NCBI GenBank assembly: GCA_026390795.1
Contig: JAPLFG010000001.1
Coordinates: 62,001 to 126,000 of the forward strand
Source: Ignavibacteriales bacterium
Lineage (GTDB): Bacteria > Bacteroidota > Ignavibacteria > Ignavibacteriales > Melioribacteraceae
Reading direction: 5' to 3'
Length of the DNA stretch: 64,000 bases
In this document: positions 44,056 through 53,693 of the stretch, one piece after another
Layout of the letters: each line of letters starts with the position of its first letter
How positions within the stretch are numbered: the first letter of the stretch is position 1
Made by a program: the position numbers and the translations under genes
Notes under the pieces: model-generated
Told to the model about the DNA's origin: nothing
The model's input: the letters and a program-made list of their open reading frames with translations, nothing else
Database searches by the model: none

Positions 44056-45315
44056 ATGAAAAAAATAATCCTTTCAATATTTATTTTATTTGCACTCAGA
44101 ACAAATGCCCAAAATATAAATTCCATTTACCCAGATCTGGAAAAACTTTGCAAGGATTTGCATTCCGATCCTGAACTTTCACTAAAAGAGGAAAGAACTT
44201 CCGCTCGAATTGCTCAAGAATTAAAAAACCTCGGATTTGAAGTAACAGAAAGATTCGGCGGATATGGTGTAGTAGGAATTCTAAAAAACGGTGAGGGGAA
44301 AAAAATACTGATTAGAACAGATCTTGATGCCTTGCCAGTAAAAGAGAATACCTCTCTTCTTTTCACCAGCAAAAATAATGGTGTTATGCACGCGTGCGGA
44401 CATGACGTTCACATGTCTGTTTTTATTGGAACCGCAAGAATGCTTGCTGAAAATAAAAATAAATGGAAAGGGACAATCATGATGATTGGCCAACCCGCCG
44501 AAGAAATCGGAAAAGGTGCCAGGATGATGTTGGATGCAGGTCTATATGAAAAATTCGGCGTTCCGGATTATGCATTGGCTATTCATGTTTCTCCAGCGGC
44601 TAAAGTTGGAACGGATTTATATTGTCCGGGTTATGCAATGTCTGATGCAACCAGTATTACGATAAAAGTAAAAGGAATCGGCGGGCATGGTGCAAGTCCT
44701 CAATTAGCCGTTGATCCGATTGTGATGACAGCTCAAATGATTTTAAGTTATCAAACAATCATCAGCAGAGAAACTTCGCCGTTTGATCCTGCTGTAATAA
44801 CGGTCGGATATATTAAAGGAGGAACTAAACATAACATCATACCGGATGAAGTTGAGATGGGGCTTACAGTACGAACTTTTAATGATGATGTTAAAAAGAA
44901 AATTCTCAATTCAATAAAAACCAAAACAGAGAAGATTGCGGAAAGTTTTGGATTGAGCAGTGATAAATTGCCGGAAATAATTATTTCAGAACAAACTCCT
45001 GCAGTTTACAATAATCATGAACTGGTTAACAGGTTAGTACCTATACTTAAAAAGGAATTTGGTGAGAGTAATATAATTCAATCGCAACCATGGTCAGCAT
45101 CGGAAGATTTTTCTCAATATGGAAGAACTAAAGAAAAAGTACCTTCATTTATGATTTGGGTTGGTTCCGCATCTGCTGAAGACTGGGCTAAGAAGCAAGG
45201 TGGCTGGAATATTCCTTTTGTACATTCGCCAAATTTCAAACCAGATTTTGAGAATACAATTAAATCCGGAGTAAGAACTGTTTTAACATCCACAATGGAA
45301 TTGTTGACTAACTAA
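44056..45315 (+). CDS. M20-family amidohydrolase/peptidase, exported
   Basis: A 419-aa zinc amidohydrolase of the M20D group (N-acyl-amino acid or IAA-amino acid hydrolase-like). A short signal peptide ends TNAQ. Key motifs are LHSDPELSLKE, RTDLDALPV with a metal Asp, HACGHDVHMS and GQPAEEIGKGA with the catalytic Glu pair, then the dimerisation domain (GHGASP). The probable role is periplasmic hydrolysis of N-acylated amino acids or peptides; the substrate is not determined. Confidence 0.85.
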   Translation: MKKIILSIFILFALRTNAQNINSIYPDLEKLCKDLHSDPELSLKEERTSARIAQELKNLGFEVTERFGGYGVVGILKNGEGKKILIRTDLDALPVKENTSLLFTSKNNGVMHACGHDVHMSVFIGTARMLAENKNKWKGTIMMIGQPAEEIGKGARMMLDAGLYEKFGVPDYALAIHVSPAAKVGTDLYCPGYAMSDATSITIKVKGIGGHGASPQLAVDPIVMTAQMILSYQTIISRETSPFDPAVITVGYIKGGTKHNIIPDEVEMGLTVRTFNDDVKKKILNSIKTKTEKIAESFGLSSDKLPEIIISEQTPAVYNNHELVNRLVPILKKEFGESNIIQSQPWSASEDFSQYGRTKEKVPSFMIWVGSASAEDWAKKQGGWNIPFVHSPNFKPDFENTIKSGVRTVLTSTMELLTN

Positions 45316-45470
45316 TATTCTAATTTGATATAGCTTTACGGATTTATCGGTAAACTTTAAACTGAATTCATACTAATATTTTAAACAAAAGAAGTTATTA
45401 CTATCTAGCTTTTTAAGACTCATCTTTTCTTATCTTCAAGGACAAAAACTCAAATCTTTTTGGAGTTAGT

Positions 45471-47045
45471 ATGCAAAAGCAATCAGAATCGTTCAACCCT
45501 GCAACAGGAGAAACAATTGGTTTTTCCAAATTGCATTCTGTCGAAGATCTAAAAGAGATGATCTTACAAGCACGATTGTCTCAAAAACTTTGGGAACAAT
45601 TCTCTGTTGATGAAAGAGTTAAGCGTGTACTAAAGATTAGAGATTTTCTAGTTGAAAATGCCGACCGAATTGCCGAAACAATTTCAAGAGATAACGGCAA
45701 AACCCGAATTGACGCAATGGCAACGGAAGTGTTACCGGCATCCATGGCGGTTAGTTATTACTGCAAAAATGCTAAACGGTTTTTATCTGATAAAAAAAAT
45801 TCCGACGGAAATATTATTCTCATCAATAAACGAAGTAAGGTCATACGCGTTCCATTCGGTGTTGTAGGAATTATCTCCCCGTGGAATTATCCGTTCTCAA
45901 TTCCATTTTCTGAAGTCGTAATGGGATTACTTGCCGGAAACGCGGTGATATTAAAAACCGCTTCAGAAACACAAATGGTTGGACTGATACTTAAAGAAGT
46001 AATCGAATACGCTAAACTTCCGAAAGGGATTTTCAATTTTGTGAATCTTCCGGGCAAAATAGCAGGCGATGCTTTTATTGTTTGCGGATTAGATAAAATA
46101 TATTTCACCGGATCAGTATCAGTTGGAAAATACATGATGGGAAAAGCCGCACAAACTTTAACCCCGATTGTGCTTGAACTTGGCGGTAATGATGCAATGA
46201 TTGTTTGTGAAGATGCTGATCCTTACCGGGCTGCCGTGGGGGCACTTTGGGGAGGATTTCAGAATGCGGGACAAACATGCTGCGGCATCGAACGTATTTA
46301 TGTTCACGAAAAAATTTATAACAGTTTCATGAGCATATTAAAAGAGAAAATAGAAAAGCTGCGCGTTGATTATGATAAAGACTTTAATTGCGATGTCGGA
46401 TGTATGACAACCGAACGGCAGATAGAAACTGTTAATAAGCACGTAGAAGACGCGTTGAGTAAAGGAGCTAAAATATTTGCTCAATCTAAAGTACCGGAAA
46501 ATGTTAAACTCAAAAATTTCCTTCCGGCAACTGTTCTTACAAATGTTAATCACGAAATGCTGGTTATGTGCGATGAAACCTTCGGTCCTGTTGTCGGAGT
46601 AATGAAATTTTCCGATTACAATGAAGCGATTAAATTAGCCAATGATTCACAACTCGGACTCACGGGCTCCGTGTGGACAACAAATTCAAAACGTGGGGAA
46701 GAAATAGCAAGACAGATTAAAGCAGGAGTTGTAACAATAAATGATCATTCTGTAAGCCACGGCATGGCAGAATCAACATGGGGTGGATTCAAGAATTCGG
46801 GAATCGGAAGGACCCATGGAAGAATCGGCTTCGAAGGAATGACTCAGCCATTAACAATCGTCCGTGATATTCTACCATTTGTTAAGAAAGATTTGTGGTG
46901 GCATCCATTCAACAAAAGTATTTATGATGGATTGAAAGGCGCTATGAATATGCTCTACAATAAGAAACTCTCTTTACGGATGAGAGGAGCGATTTCGCTC
47001 TTGAAAATTGTTCCCCGTATATTTCGAAAAAATTTAAAAAAATGA
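45471..47045 (+). CDS. NAD(P)-dependent aldehyde dehydrogenase
   Basis: A 524-aa ALDH-superfamily enzyme. It shows ISPWNYPFSIPF, the NAD-site FTGSVSVGKYM, the general base Glu in LELGGNDAM, catalytic Cys270 in GQTCCG, and FGPVVGVMKF. The C-terminal 40 residues after VKKDLWWHP are longer than usual and rich in basic residues (MRMRGAISLL-like), perhaps a membrane-associating tail. The substrate is unknown; such long-tailed ALDHs often act on fatty or aromatic aldehydes. Confidence 0.88.
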   Translation: MQKQSESFNPATGETIGFSKLHSVEDLKEMILQARLSQKLWEQFSVDERVKRVLKIRDFLVENADRIAETISRDNGKTRIDAMATEVLPASMAVSYYCKNAKRFLSDKKNSDGNIILINKRSKVIRVPFGVVGIISPWNYPFSIPFSEVVMGLLAGNAVILKTASETQMVGLILKEVIEYAKLPKGIFNFVNLPGKIAGDAFIVCGLDKIYFTGSVSVGKYMMGKAAQTLTPIVLELGGNDAMIVCEDADPYRAAVGALWGGFQNAGQTCCGIERIYVHEKIYNSFMSILKEKIEKLRVDYDKDFNCDVGCMTTERQIETVNKHVEDALSKGAKIFAQSKVPENVKLKNFLPATVLTNVNHEMLVMCDETFGPVVGVMKFSDYNEAIKLANDSQLGLTGSVWTTNSKRGEEIARQIKAGVVTINDHSVSHGMAESTWGGFKNSGIGRTHGRIGFEGMTQPLTIVRDILPFVKKDLWWHPFNKSIYDGLKGAMNMLYNKKLSLRMRGAISLLKIVPRIFRKNLKK

Positions 47046-47069
47046 GACGATTCTATGAACCGTCTCATT
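47041..47069. terminator. Bidirectional terminator hairpin overlapping an ALDH stop codon
   Basis: AATGAGACG (47041-47049) pairs perfectly with CGTCTCATT (47061-47069). The ALDH stop codon TGA is inside the first arm. Placed between convergent genes, it can serve both, although T-runs are short. Confidence 0.65.
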
Positions 47070-47103
47070 AAAATATAATTTGGCTCTTCGAGCTGGCAAT
47101 TCA

Positions 47104-49215
47104 TCAAAACTTCGGTGTAAGTCCAATATTGTAAAACATGAATGAGTAAAGATCAGTTACCAAATCAATTGATTTTGATGTGCTTGTTCCTGCGCCATGC
47201 CCAACCTTGGTTTCGATACGTATCAAAGTTGGATTTTTCCCGTCGCTCATTTCTTGAAGTGTGGCAATATATTTAAACGAATGTGCAGGAAAAACACGGT
47301 CGTCGTGATCTGCTGTTGTTACCATTGTAGCCGGATAAGTCTCACCTTTTTTAATATTGTGAAGAGGTGAATACTTAATTAAATATTTGAATTGGTCGGG
47401 ATCATCGCTCGAACCATATTCCGAAACCCACGCCCAGCCGATTGTAAATTTATGAAAGCGCAGCATATCCATTACACCGACTTGCGGAAATGCCACTTTG
47501 AACAAATCCGGTCTTTGATTAATTACAGCGCCAATTAGTAATCCGCCGTTTGAGCCGCCCTGAACTGCGAGTTTGCTTGGACTTGTATATTTATCTTTAA
47601 TTAAATATTCTGCCGCCGAAATAAAATCATCAAATACATTTTGTTTCTTCTCGAACATTCCTGCTTTGTGCCATTCCTCTCCGTACTCGCTTCCGCCGCG
47701 TAAACATGCTAGAGCATAAACAACTCCATTTTCGAGTAATGGAATTCTTGCAACGCTAAATCCCGGTTGCTGCGAAATATTGAATCCGCCGTAAGCATAC
47801 AAAAGGGTAGGATTGTTTCCGTTAAGTTTCAACCCCTTTTTGTGAACAATGAACATTGGCACTTTTGTACCATCTTTGCTCTTGTAAAAAACTTCTTTGG
47901 TCTCATAACCAACCGGATTAAATTTTACTGCTGCTTTTCTAAATAATTCCGATTTATTGTTTTTAATATCATACTTATAAATTGTAGGAGGATAAGTGAA
48001 TGAGGTGAATGTGTAGAATGTTTCATACTCATTTTTTTTGCCGCCAAATCCTCCGCAAGTTCCCACACCGGGTAATTTTACATCGTATAAATATTTCCCA
48101 CCCACATCATAAACAGAAACTTTACTTGTTGCATCTTTTAAATATGTAACAAACAATTTACCGCCGACAAAAGAGACGCTTTGCATTACATTTTTTGATT
48201 CGGGAATTATAGTTTTCCAATTTTCTTTTGCCGGATTCTTAGGATCAACCAAGATCAATTTATTATTTGGTGCTTGGTAATTTGTCGATATTAAGAATTT
48301 ATCATCAAGATTATCAATTAAATTATATTCCGCCTCAAATTTTGTGAAAACCGGAGTGATCGGCATATTGGAATTTAGATCTTTGTAATAAAGAAGATTT
48401 TCCGGGGCTGTTCCTTGTGAGACATAAATTATCAGAAATCTTTCATCATCAGTTACGCCGGCACCAAATCCGTATCTTGGATTTTGTTTATCCTCCATGA
48501 CAAGCAAGTCCTCTGACTGTGGAGTACCCAGTTTATGGTAATAAAGTTTTTGAAATTCGACTTTTTGTTTTAACTCTTCGCCCGGTTTTGGTTCATCATA
48601 TCGTCCGTAATAAAAACCATCTTTATACCAGGCAGTGCCGCTGAACTTAGACCATTTAATTACATCGTCTGTAAGTTTTTTTGTTTCAACATTCATAACA
48701 TAAAATTCACGCCAGTCCGACCCGCCGCGTGAAATGCCATAAGCCACATATTTGTCATCATTTGAATATGCCAGTCCGCCAAGACTGATAGAACCGTCAT
48801 TGGAGAGTTTATTAGGATCAAGTAATACTTCCGGAGTCTCGTTTAATCCCTTTTGAATATAGATTACACTTTGTTCCTGTAAGCCATCGTTCTTGGAAAA
48901 CGTGTAATAACTTCCGTGTTTGGAAGGAGCGGAATATTTTTCATAATTCCATAGTTCGGTTAATCTCTTTTTCATCGCATCGCGGAAAGTAATTTGTGCT
49001 AGATAATCTTGCGTAACTTTGTTTTGCGCTTCAACCCATTCGGCAGTTTCTTTTGAATTATTGTCTTCTAACCAACGGTACGGATCCGGAACCTTAACGC
49101 CATGATAATCATCAACATGGTCAACTTTTTTTGTCTCGGGATATTTAATTTTTTGTGCGTTTGTAAATGTAAACGCAAACAGTATCAATAATAAAATCAT
49201 TGATAATTTTTTCAT
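47104..49215 (-). CDS. Prolyl oligopeptidase (S9A), exported
   Basis: A 703-aa serine peptidase that cleaves short peptides after proline. A signal peptide (to TNAQ) is followed by VPDPYRWLED, the seven-bladed propeller, and the alpha/beta-hydrolase domain with Ser555 (GGSNGG), the Asp in DHDDRVFPAH and the catalytic His in KVGHGAG. Length is typical. It is presumably periplasmic and part of the protein-degrading set with the M28 and M20 enzymes. Confidence 0.94.
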   Translation of the reverse strand: MKKLSMILLLILFAFTFTNAQKIKYPETKKVDHVDDYHGVKVPDPYRWLEDNNSKETAEWVEAQNKVTQDYLAQITFRDAMKKRLTELWNYEKYSAPSKHGSYYTFSKNDGLQEQSVIYIQKGLNETPEVLLDPNKLSNDGSISLGGLAYSNDDKYVAYGISRGGSDWREFYVMNVETKKLTDDVIKWSKFSGTAWYKDGFYYGRYDEPKPGEELKQKVEFQKLYYHKLGTPQSEDLLVMEDKQNPRYGFGAGVTDDERFLIIYVSQGTAPENLLYYKDLNSNMPITPVFTKFEAEYNLIDNLDDKFLISTNYQAPNNKLILVDPKNPAKENWKTIIPESKNVMQSVSFVGGKLFVTYLKDATSKVSVYDVGGKYLYDVKLPGVGTCGGFGGKKNEYETFYTFTSFTYPPTIYKYDIKNNKSELFRKAAVKFNPVGYETKEVFYKSKDGTKVPMFIVHKKGLKLNGNNPTLLYAYGGFNISQQPGFSVARIPLLENGVVYALACLRGGSEYGEEWHKAGMFEKKQNVFDDFISAAEYLIKDKYTSPSKLAVQGGSNGGLLIGAVINQRPDLFKVAFPQVGVMDMLRFHKFTIGWAWVSEYGSSDDPDQFKYLIKYSPLHNIKKGETYPATMVTTADHDDRVFPAHSFKYIATLQEMSDGKNPTLIRIETKVGHGAGTSTSKSIDLVTDLYSFMFYNIGLTPKF

Positions 49216-49313
49216 TTCTTTGCTCCTTACTTATCTTTGAACTGATCTTTTGGTTGCTTAATTTTAAAATAGAATTCCTTTGCATCAAAACCAATAGAGA
49301 AAAATATAATCTA

Positions 49314-50363
49314 ATGTTTGATATCGAAAACAGAACACACAAACGTTACAATATTCTCACTGATGAATGGATATTAGTCTCATCTCACAGATCAAAAAGA
49401 CCCTGGCAGGGCAAGATTGAACAGTTTGCAAAAGCAAATTTACTCACCTACGACCCCGAGTGTTATCTCTGTCCTAAAAACTCTCGGGCAGGAGGAGTCA
49501 TAAATCCCGATTATAAAAACACATTTGTATTCGAAAATGATTTCAGCGCTCTTACACCCGAATCGAATTCTGGAACAATAAACCATAATGGATTAATCCG
49601 TGCGGAAGTTGAATCCGGTATTTGCAAGGTAGTTTGTTTCTCTCCCCGTCATGATCTTTCTCTTGCCGAAATGGATCAAGAAAATTTATTGAAGATAATT
49701 GATACTTGGATTAATGAATACCGGGCTCTTTCTTTGATCGATGGGATAAACTACGTCACAATATTCGAGAACAAGGGTGAATTGATGGGATGTAGCAACA
49801 GACATCCGCATGGGCAAATCTGGGCGCAATTTTCAATTCCAAATGAGCCGTTAAAAGAATCGGTTCAACAAAAAAAATATTTTGATGAAAAGAAAAGTTG
49901 TTTGCTTTGTGATTATCTGAAGAAAGAATCTGAACTTAATCAACGTATTATTTTTCAGAATGAACATTTTGCTCTACTTGTTCCTTTCTGGGCAATCTGG
50001 CCGTATGAAACCTTTGTCATTCCAAAAAATCATTCGCAAAATATTTTGTCTCTATCTGATGAATTGAAAAAATCATTAGCAGAAATTTTAAGCGTGGTGA
50101 CAGTTAAATATGATAATTTGTTCGAAACATCCTTCCCATATTCAATGGGATTTCATCAATCACCAACGGACTCAAATGAACATCCTGAATGGCACTGGCA
50201 TATTCATTTCTATCCGCCCCTTTTACGTTCTGCAAGTGTAAAGAAATTCATGGTTGGTTATGAAATGCTCGCGATGGCTCAAAGAGACTTAACACCGGAA
50301 TTAGCCGCCGAAATCCTCAAAAATCTATCAAATAAGCACTTTTCTAGGAATTCTTCTCTTTAA
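49314..50363 (+). CDS. galT: Galactose-1-phosphate uridylyltransferase
   Basis: A 349-aa HIT-superfamily enzyme of the Leloir pathway. The N-terminus MFDIENRTHKRYNILTDEW is the natural family start, so I begin at ATG 49314 and not 114 bp upstream, where the frame would overlap the opposing gene. The zinc/Cys site is CYLCP, the ENDFSAL block follows, and the nucleophile is in SNRHPHGQIW (His164-Pro-His166). A second CLLCDYL and a C-terminal HWHIHFYPP are also typical. No galK or galE is adjacent. Confidence 0.93.
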   Translation: MFDIENRTHKRYNILTDEWILVSSHRSKRPWQGKIEQFAKANLLTYDPECYLCPKNSRAGGVINPDYKNTFVFENDFSALTPESNSGTINHNGLIRAEVESGICKVVCFSPRHDLSLAEMDQENLLKIIDTWINEYRALSLIDGINYVTIFENKGELMGCSNRHPHGQIWAQFSIPNEPLKESVQQKKYFDEKKSCLLCDYLKKESELNQRIIFQNEHFALLVPFWAIWPYETFVIPKNHSQNILSLSDELKKSLAEILSVVTVKYDNLFETSFPYSMGFHQSPTDSNEHPEWHWHIHFYPPLLRSASVKKFMVGYEMLAMAQRDLTPELAAEILKNLSNKHFSRNSSL

Positions 50364-50573
50364 AGGAGAATTGCATTATCAATTCCTTGCATCACAAGTC
50401 AAACGTGTCTATTTTTCTTTAGTAAAATTTTCGTAAAAGAAAATTTAGCCGTTGATTAGAAAGTTTTTAATTATTCGACTTATAGATTCATTCAATATAA
50501 TAATTCTGTAAAAACTTCCTTCTTTTTTCGGCATCCAACAATCAAAATATCAATTCTTATTTGAGGTTAATTT

Positions 50574-51863
50574 ATGAGTAGCAACAAAGCTTTTAATCCT
50601 TTCGAGATGGCTCAAGCCCAGTTCGATAACGTTGCGGAAATCTTAAATCTTGATGATGCAACGAGACAATTATTAAGAAATCCATTAAGAGAATTTCATT
50701 TTAGTATTCCAGTCAAAATGGATGACGGTACAACAAAAGTATTTCGTGGTTTTAGAGTTCAGCATAACGATGCTCGTGGTCCAGCTAAAGGCGGAATCCG
50801 GTTTCATCCACAAGAAACTATTGATACGGTTCGTGCCCTTGGCATGTGGATGACTTGGAAATGTTCTGTTGTAAATATTCCTTTAGGCGGTGGTAAAGGA
50901 GGAGTTATATGCGATCCTCATAATCTTAGTATGAAAGAACAAGAACAGATATGCCGCGGCTGGGTTCGTCAAATGGCAAAAAATGTTGGTCCATTGAATG
51001 ATGTTCCTGCACCTGATGTTATGACAAATGCACAACATATGTTATGGATGCTAGATGAATTTGAAGTAATTCATGGCGCTAAATTCCCAGGCTTTATTAC
51101 CGGCAAACCGGTTGGAATGGGTGGTTCCTTAGGCAGAGCAGAAGCAACCGGCTACGGTGTTGTATTCACCCTTCGCGAAGCATTGAAAGAATTGGGAATT
51201 CGTACACAAGATACAACTGCAGCGGTACAAGGATTCGGAAATGTTTCTCAATACGCAATAGAATTATATCAACAGCTCGGCGGTAAAGTTATTTGTGTTT
51301 CCAGCTGGGATCAGAATGATAAATGCTCTTACACATTCAAAAAAGCTAGCGGTGTTGATTTACAGGAACTCCTGAAAATTACAGACAAGTTCGGCGGTAT
51401 TGATAAGACTAAAGCAAAAGGACTTGGTTATGAAGTTCTTGACGGTGGTGCATGGATTGAACAAGAAGTTGATATTTTAATTCCTGCAGCTATGGAAAAC
51501 CAAATCAATAGCGATAATGTTAACAAGATGAGTAAGAAAGTTAAAATTATTGCTGAAGGCGCCAATGGTCCTACTACTCCTGATGCTGATAAAGTTATTC
51601 AAGAGAGAGGAATATTTGTTATACCGGATTTCTTAGCTAATGCCGGCGGTGTTACATGCAGTTATTTTGAACAAGTTCAGAGCAACATGAATTATTTCTG
51701 GGAAAAAGATGAAGTGCTTGGGAAATTAGATGTTAAGATGACTGCTGCATTCCATGCAGTTAGCGATCTTGCAAAGAAAAGAAAACTTTATATGAGGGAT
51801 GCTGCTTATGTAATTTCTATAAGCAGAGTTGCTCAAGCATGCAAAGACCGCGGATGGGTTTGA
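50574..51863 (+). CDS. gdhA: Glutamate dehydrogenase
   Basis: A 429-aa Glu/Leu/Phe/Val dehydrogenase converting glutamate and 2-oxoglutarate. The substrate-binding lysines are in GPAKGGIRFHP and NIPLGGGKGGV; PAPDVMTNAQHMLWM, the Rossmann motif QGFGNVSQY and AEGANGPTTPDADK follow. The length fits the 420-430 aa hexameric class. It forms a monocistronic unit ended by a strong terminator. Confidence 0.95.
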   Translation: MSSNKAFNPFEMAQAQFDNVAEILNLDDATRQLLRNPLREFHFSIPVKMDDGTTKVFRGFRVQHNDARGPAKGGIRFHPQETIDTVRALGMWMTWKCSVVNIPLGGGKGGVICDPHNLSMKEQEQICRGWVRQMAKNVGPLNDVPAPDVMTNAQHMLWMLDEFEVIHGAKFPGFITGKPVGMGGSLGRAEATGYGVVFTLREALKELGIRTQDTTAAVQGFGNVSQYAIELYQQLGGKVICVSSWDQNDKCSYTFKKASGVDLQELLKITDKFGGIDKTKAKGLGYEVLDGGAWIEQEVDILIPAAMENQINSDNVNKMSKKVKIIAEGANGPTTPDADKVIQERGIFVIPDFLANAGGVTCSYFEQVQSNMNYFWEKDEVLGKLDVKMTAAFHAVSDLAKKRKLYMRDAAYVISISRVAQACKDRGWV

Positions 51864-51887
51864 GATATTGATTTAGTTCTTTAAATT

Positions 51888-51932
51888 AAGCCGGAAATTG
51901 TGCGACTTGTTCAAACAGTTTCCGGCTTTTTA
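51888..51932 (+). terminator. Terminator after gdhA
   Basis: AAGCCGGAAA (51888-51897) pairs perfectly with TTTCCGGCTT (51919-51928) around a 21-base loop and runs into T residues. Confidence 0.88.
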
Positions 51933-51947
51933 ATTAATTAAAATTCT

Positions 51948-53693
51948 ATGGATGACTTGGAAAAGAAAAGTATTTTTACTTCTCGCTCGGATGAAATGAT
52001 TTTTGAATCGGACGAACACTTTACCTGGATCGGCGAAGGGTCACCCGGCGGTAAGGCAAGCGGTCTAGCTTTTGCCAATAAAATTCTTCAACAGAAAATT
52101 GATCATGCCGAATTTCCGGATATAATTCTCAATATACCACGTATGGTTGTTCTGCGAACTCAAGTCTTCGATTGGTTCATGGAAAGAAATAAACTTTATG
52201 AGATTGCTTATTCGGACAAAACCGATGATCAGATCATTCTTGCATTTCTTCAATCAGATTTACCTACCGAAATTCTTGGCGACTTATTCCGATTAATCGA
52301 AAATATTCATCTCCCATTGGCAGTACGTTCTTCGAGTATGCTGGAAGATGCAAAGTTCGATCCGTTTGCCGGCATTTTTGCCACCAAGATGATTCCAAAT
52401 AATCTTCCAAGTACCGATGATAGATTCAAAAAATTAACGGAAGCAATTAAATTTGTTTTTGCGTCAACATTTTTCAAAGCATCGAAGGATTATTTTAAAA
52501 TTTCATCGCACTCAATTAAAGAAGAAAAAATGGCGGTGATAATTCAGGAAGTGGTTGGTCAAAGGTACAATGAACGTTTTTACCCAAACTTTTCCGGTGT
52601 GGCACGTTCGTTTAATTTTTATCCTAGCGGTATGGCTAAACCTGAACAAGGTGTTGTTAACCTTGCTCTTGGTCTCGGTAAGACAATTGTTGACGGCGGA
52701 ATAGTGTGGAGTTATTCACCGGCACATCCAAAATCTCCGGCTCCATTTGGAGATCCAACCGATATCATGAAAAATACTCAGACAAATTTTTGGGCTGTAA
52801 ATATGAGCTCCTTTACAGAGTATGATCCTACCAAAGAAGCTGAGTTTATGGTTCAAGCAAATTTGAGCGAAGCCGATTATGATGATACACTTAAATATAT
52901 TGCTTCCACTTATGATATTTCTTCCCAGCGGATTGTTATGGGAACCGGAAATGCGGGACCGCGAGTATTAAATTTTTCTCAATTGCTGTGGATGAATGAA
53001 TTCCGTTTCAATGATTTGATAAAGAAACTTTTAATCGTTTGCAAAGATGCTCTCTCCAGCCCTGTTGAAATTGAATTTGCAGTAACCATAACTAATGAAC
53101 CACGCAAACTTCGATTTGGATTTCTTCAAGTACGCCCTATGGTTGTTTCTGATGAAACAATCGAACTTGATGAGAACGAATTATATGGTGAAGATATTTT
53201 GATCGCTTCGGACCGTGTAATGGGTAACGGAATAATCGAAAATATTTTTGATGTTGTTTATGTCAAACCGGAAATGTTTGATAAGAAAGACACGACAAAA
53301 ATTGCAGCCGAGATTGATTCAATCAATAGGGAATTGGTTAAATCAAATAATAAGTATGTTCTGATCGGTTTTGGAAGATGGGGCAGTTCCGATCCATGGC
53401 TCGGAATTCCTGTAGAATGGGGACAAATTGCAGGCGTGAAAGTAATTGTTGAATCAACATTATTCGGAATAAACGTAGAACTCAGTCAAGGCTCACATTT
53501 CTTTCATAATCTTACCAGTTTTAACGTAAGCTATTTTTCGATAACTTATGACAGTGACTTTAAGATTGATTGGGATTGGCTTAACAGTCAGCAGATAGTT
53601 CACGAAACGAATTTTGTTAAGCACATTAAACTAATAAAGCCGTTAACTATTAAAGTTGACGGGAGAAAGAGCCGCGGAGTTATTAAAAAATGA
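51948..53693 (+). CDS. PEP-synthase-like ATP-grasp protein A (truncated architecture)
   Basis: A 581-aa protein related to the N-terminal ATP-binding domain of PEP synthase and pyruvate phosphate dikinase: GSPGGKASGL (about 32), LAVRSSSMLEDA (about 125), AGIFATKM, then VEIEFAV...LQVRPM (about 373-400). The phosphohistidine swivelling domain (GGxTSHxA) and the PEP/pyruvate barrel are absent. A C-terminal module with VLIGFGRWGSSDPWLG (about 471) and SHFFHNLTSF (about 516) recurs in the next gene. It overlaps that gene by 4 bp. Its reaction is unknown; a plain PEP synthase is ruled out by the missing domains. Confidence 0.8.
   Translation: MDDLEKKSIFTSRSDEMIFESDEHFTWIGEGSPGGKASGLAFANKILQQKIDHAEFPDIILNIPRMVVLRTQVFDWFMERNKLYEIAYSDKTDDQIILAFLQSDLPTEILGDLFRLIENIHLPLAVRSSSMLEDAKFDPFAGIFATKMIPNNLPSTDDRFKKLTEAIKFVFASTFFKASKDYFKISSHSIKEEKMAVIIQEVVGQRYNERFYPNFSGVARSFNFYPSGMAKPEQGVVNLALGLGKTIVDGGIVWSYSPAHPKSPAPFGDPTDIMKNTQTNFWAVNMSSFTEYDPTKEAEFMVQANLSEADYDDTLKYIASTYDISSQRIVMGTGNAGPRVLNFSQLLWMNEFRFNDLIKKLLIVCKDALSSPVEIEFAVTITNEPRKLRFGFLQVRPMVVSDETIELDENELYGEDILIASDRVMGNGIIENIFDVVYVKPEMFDKKDTTKIAAEIDSINRELVKSNNKYVLIGFGRWGSSDPWLGIPVEWGQIAGVKVIVESTLFGINVELSQGSHFFHNLTSFNVSYFSITYDSDFKIDWDWLNSQQIVHETNFVKHIKLIKPLTIKVDGRKSRGVIKK

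Noticed and set aside
49200-49313. N-terminal extension of GalT
   Set aside because: The extra 38 residues are hydrophobic, overlap the start of the opposing prolyl oligopeptidase gene and lie outside the GalT fold; the ATG at 49314 gives the normal start.
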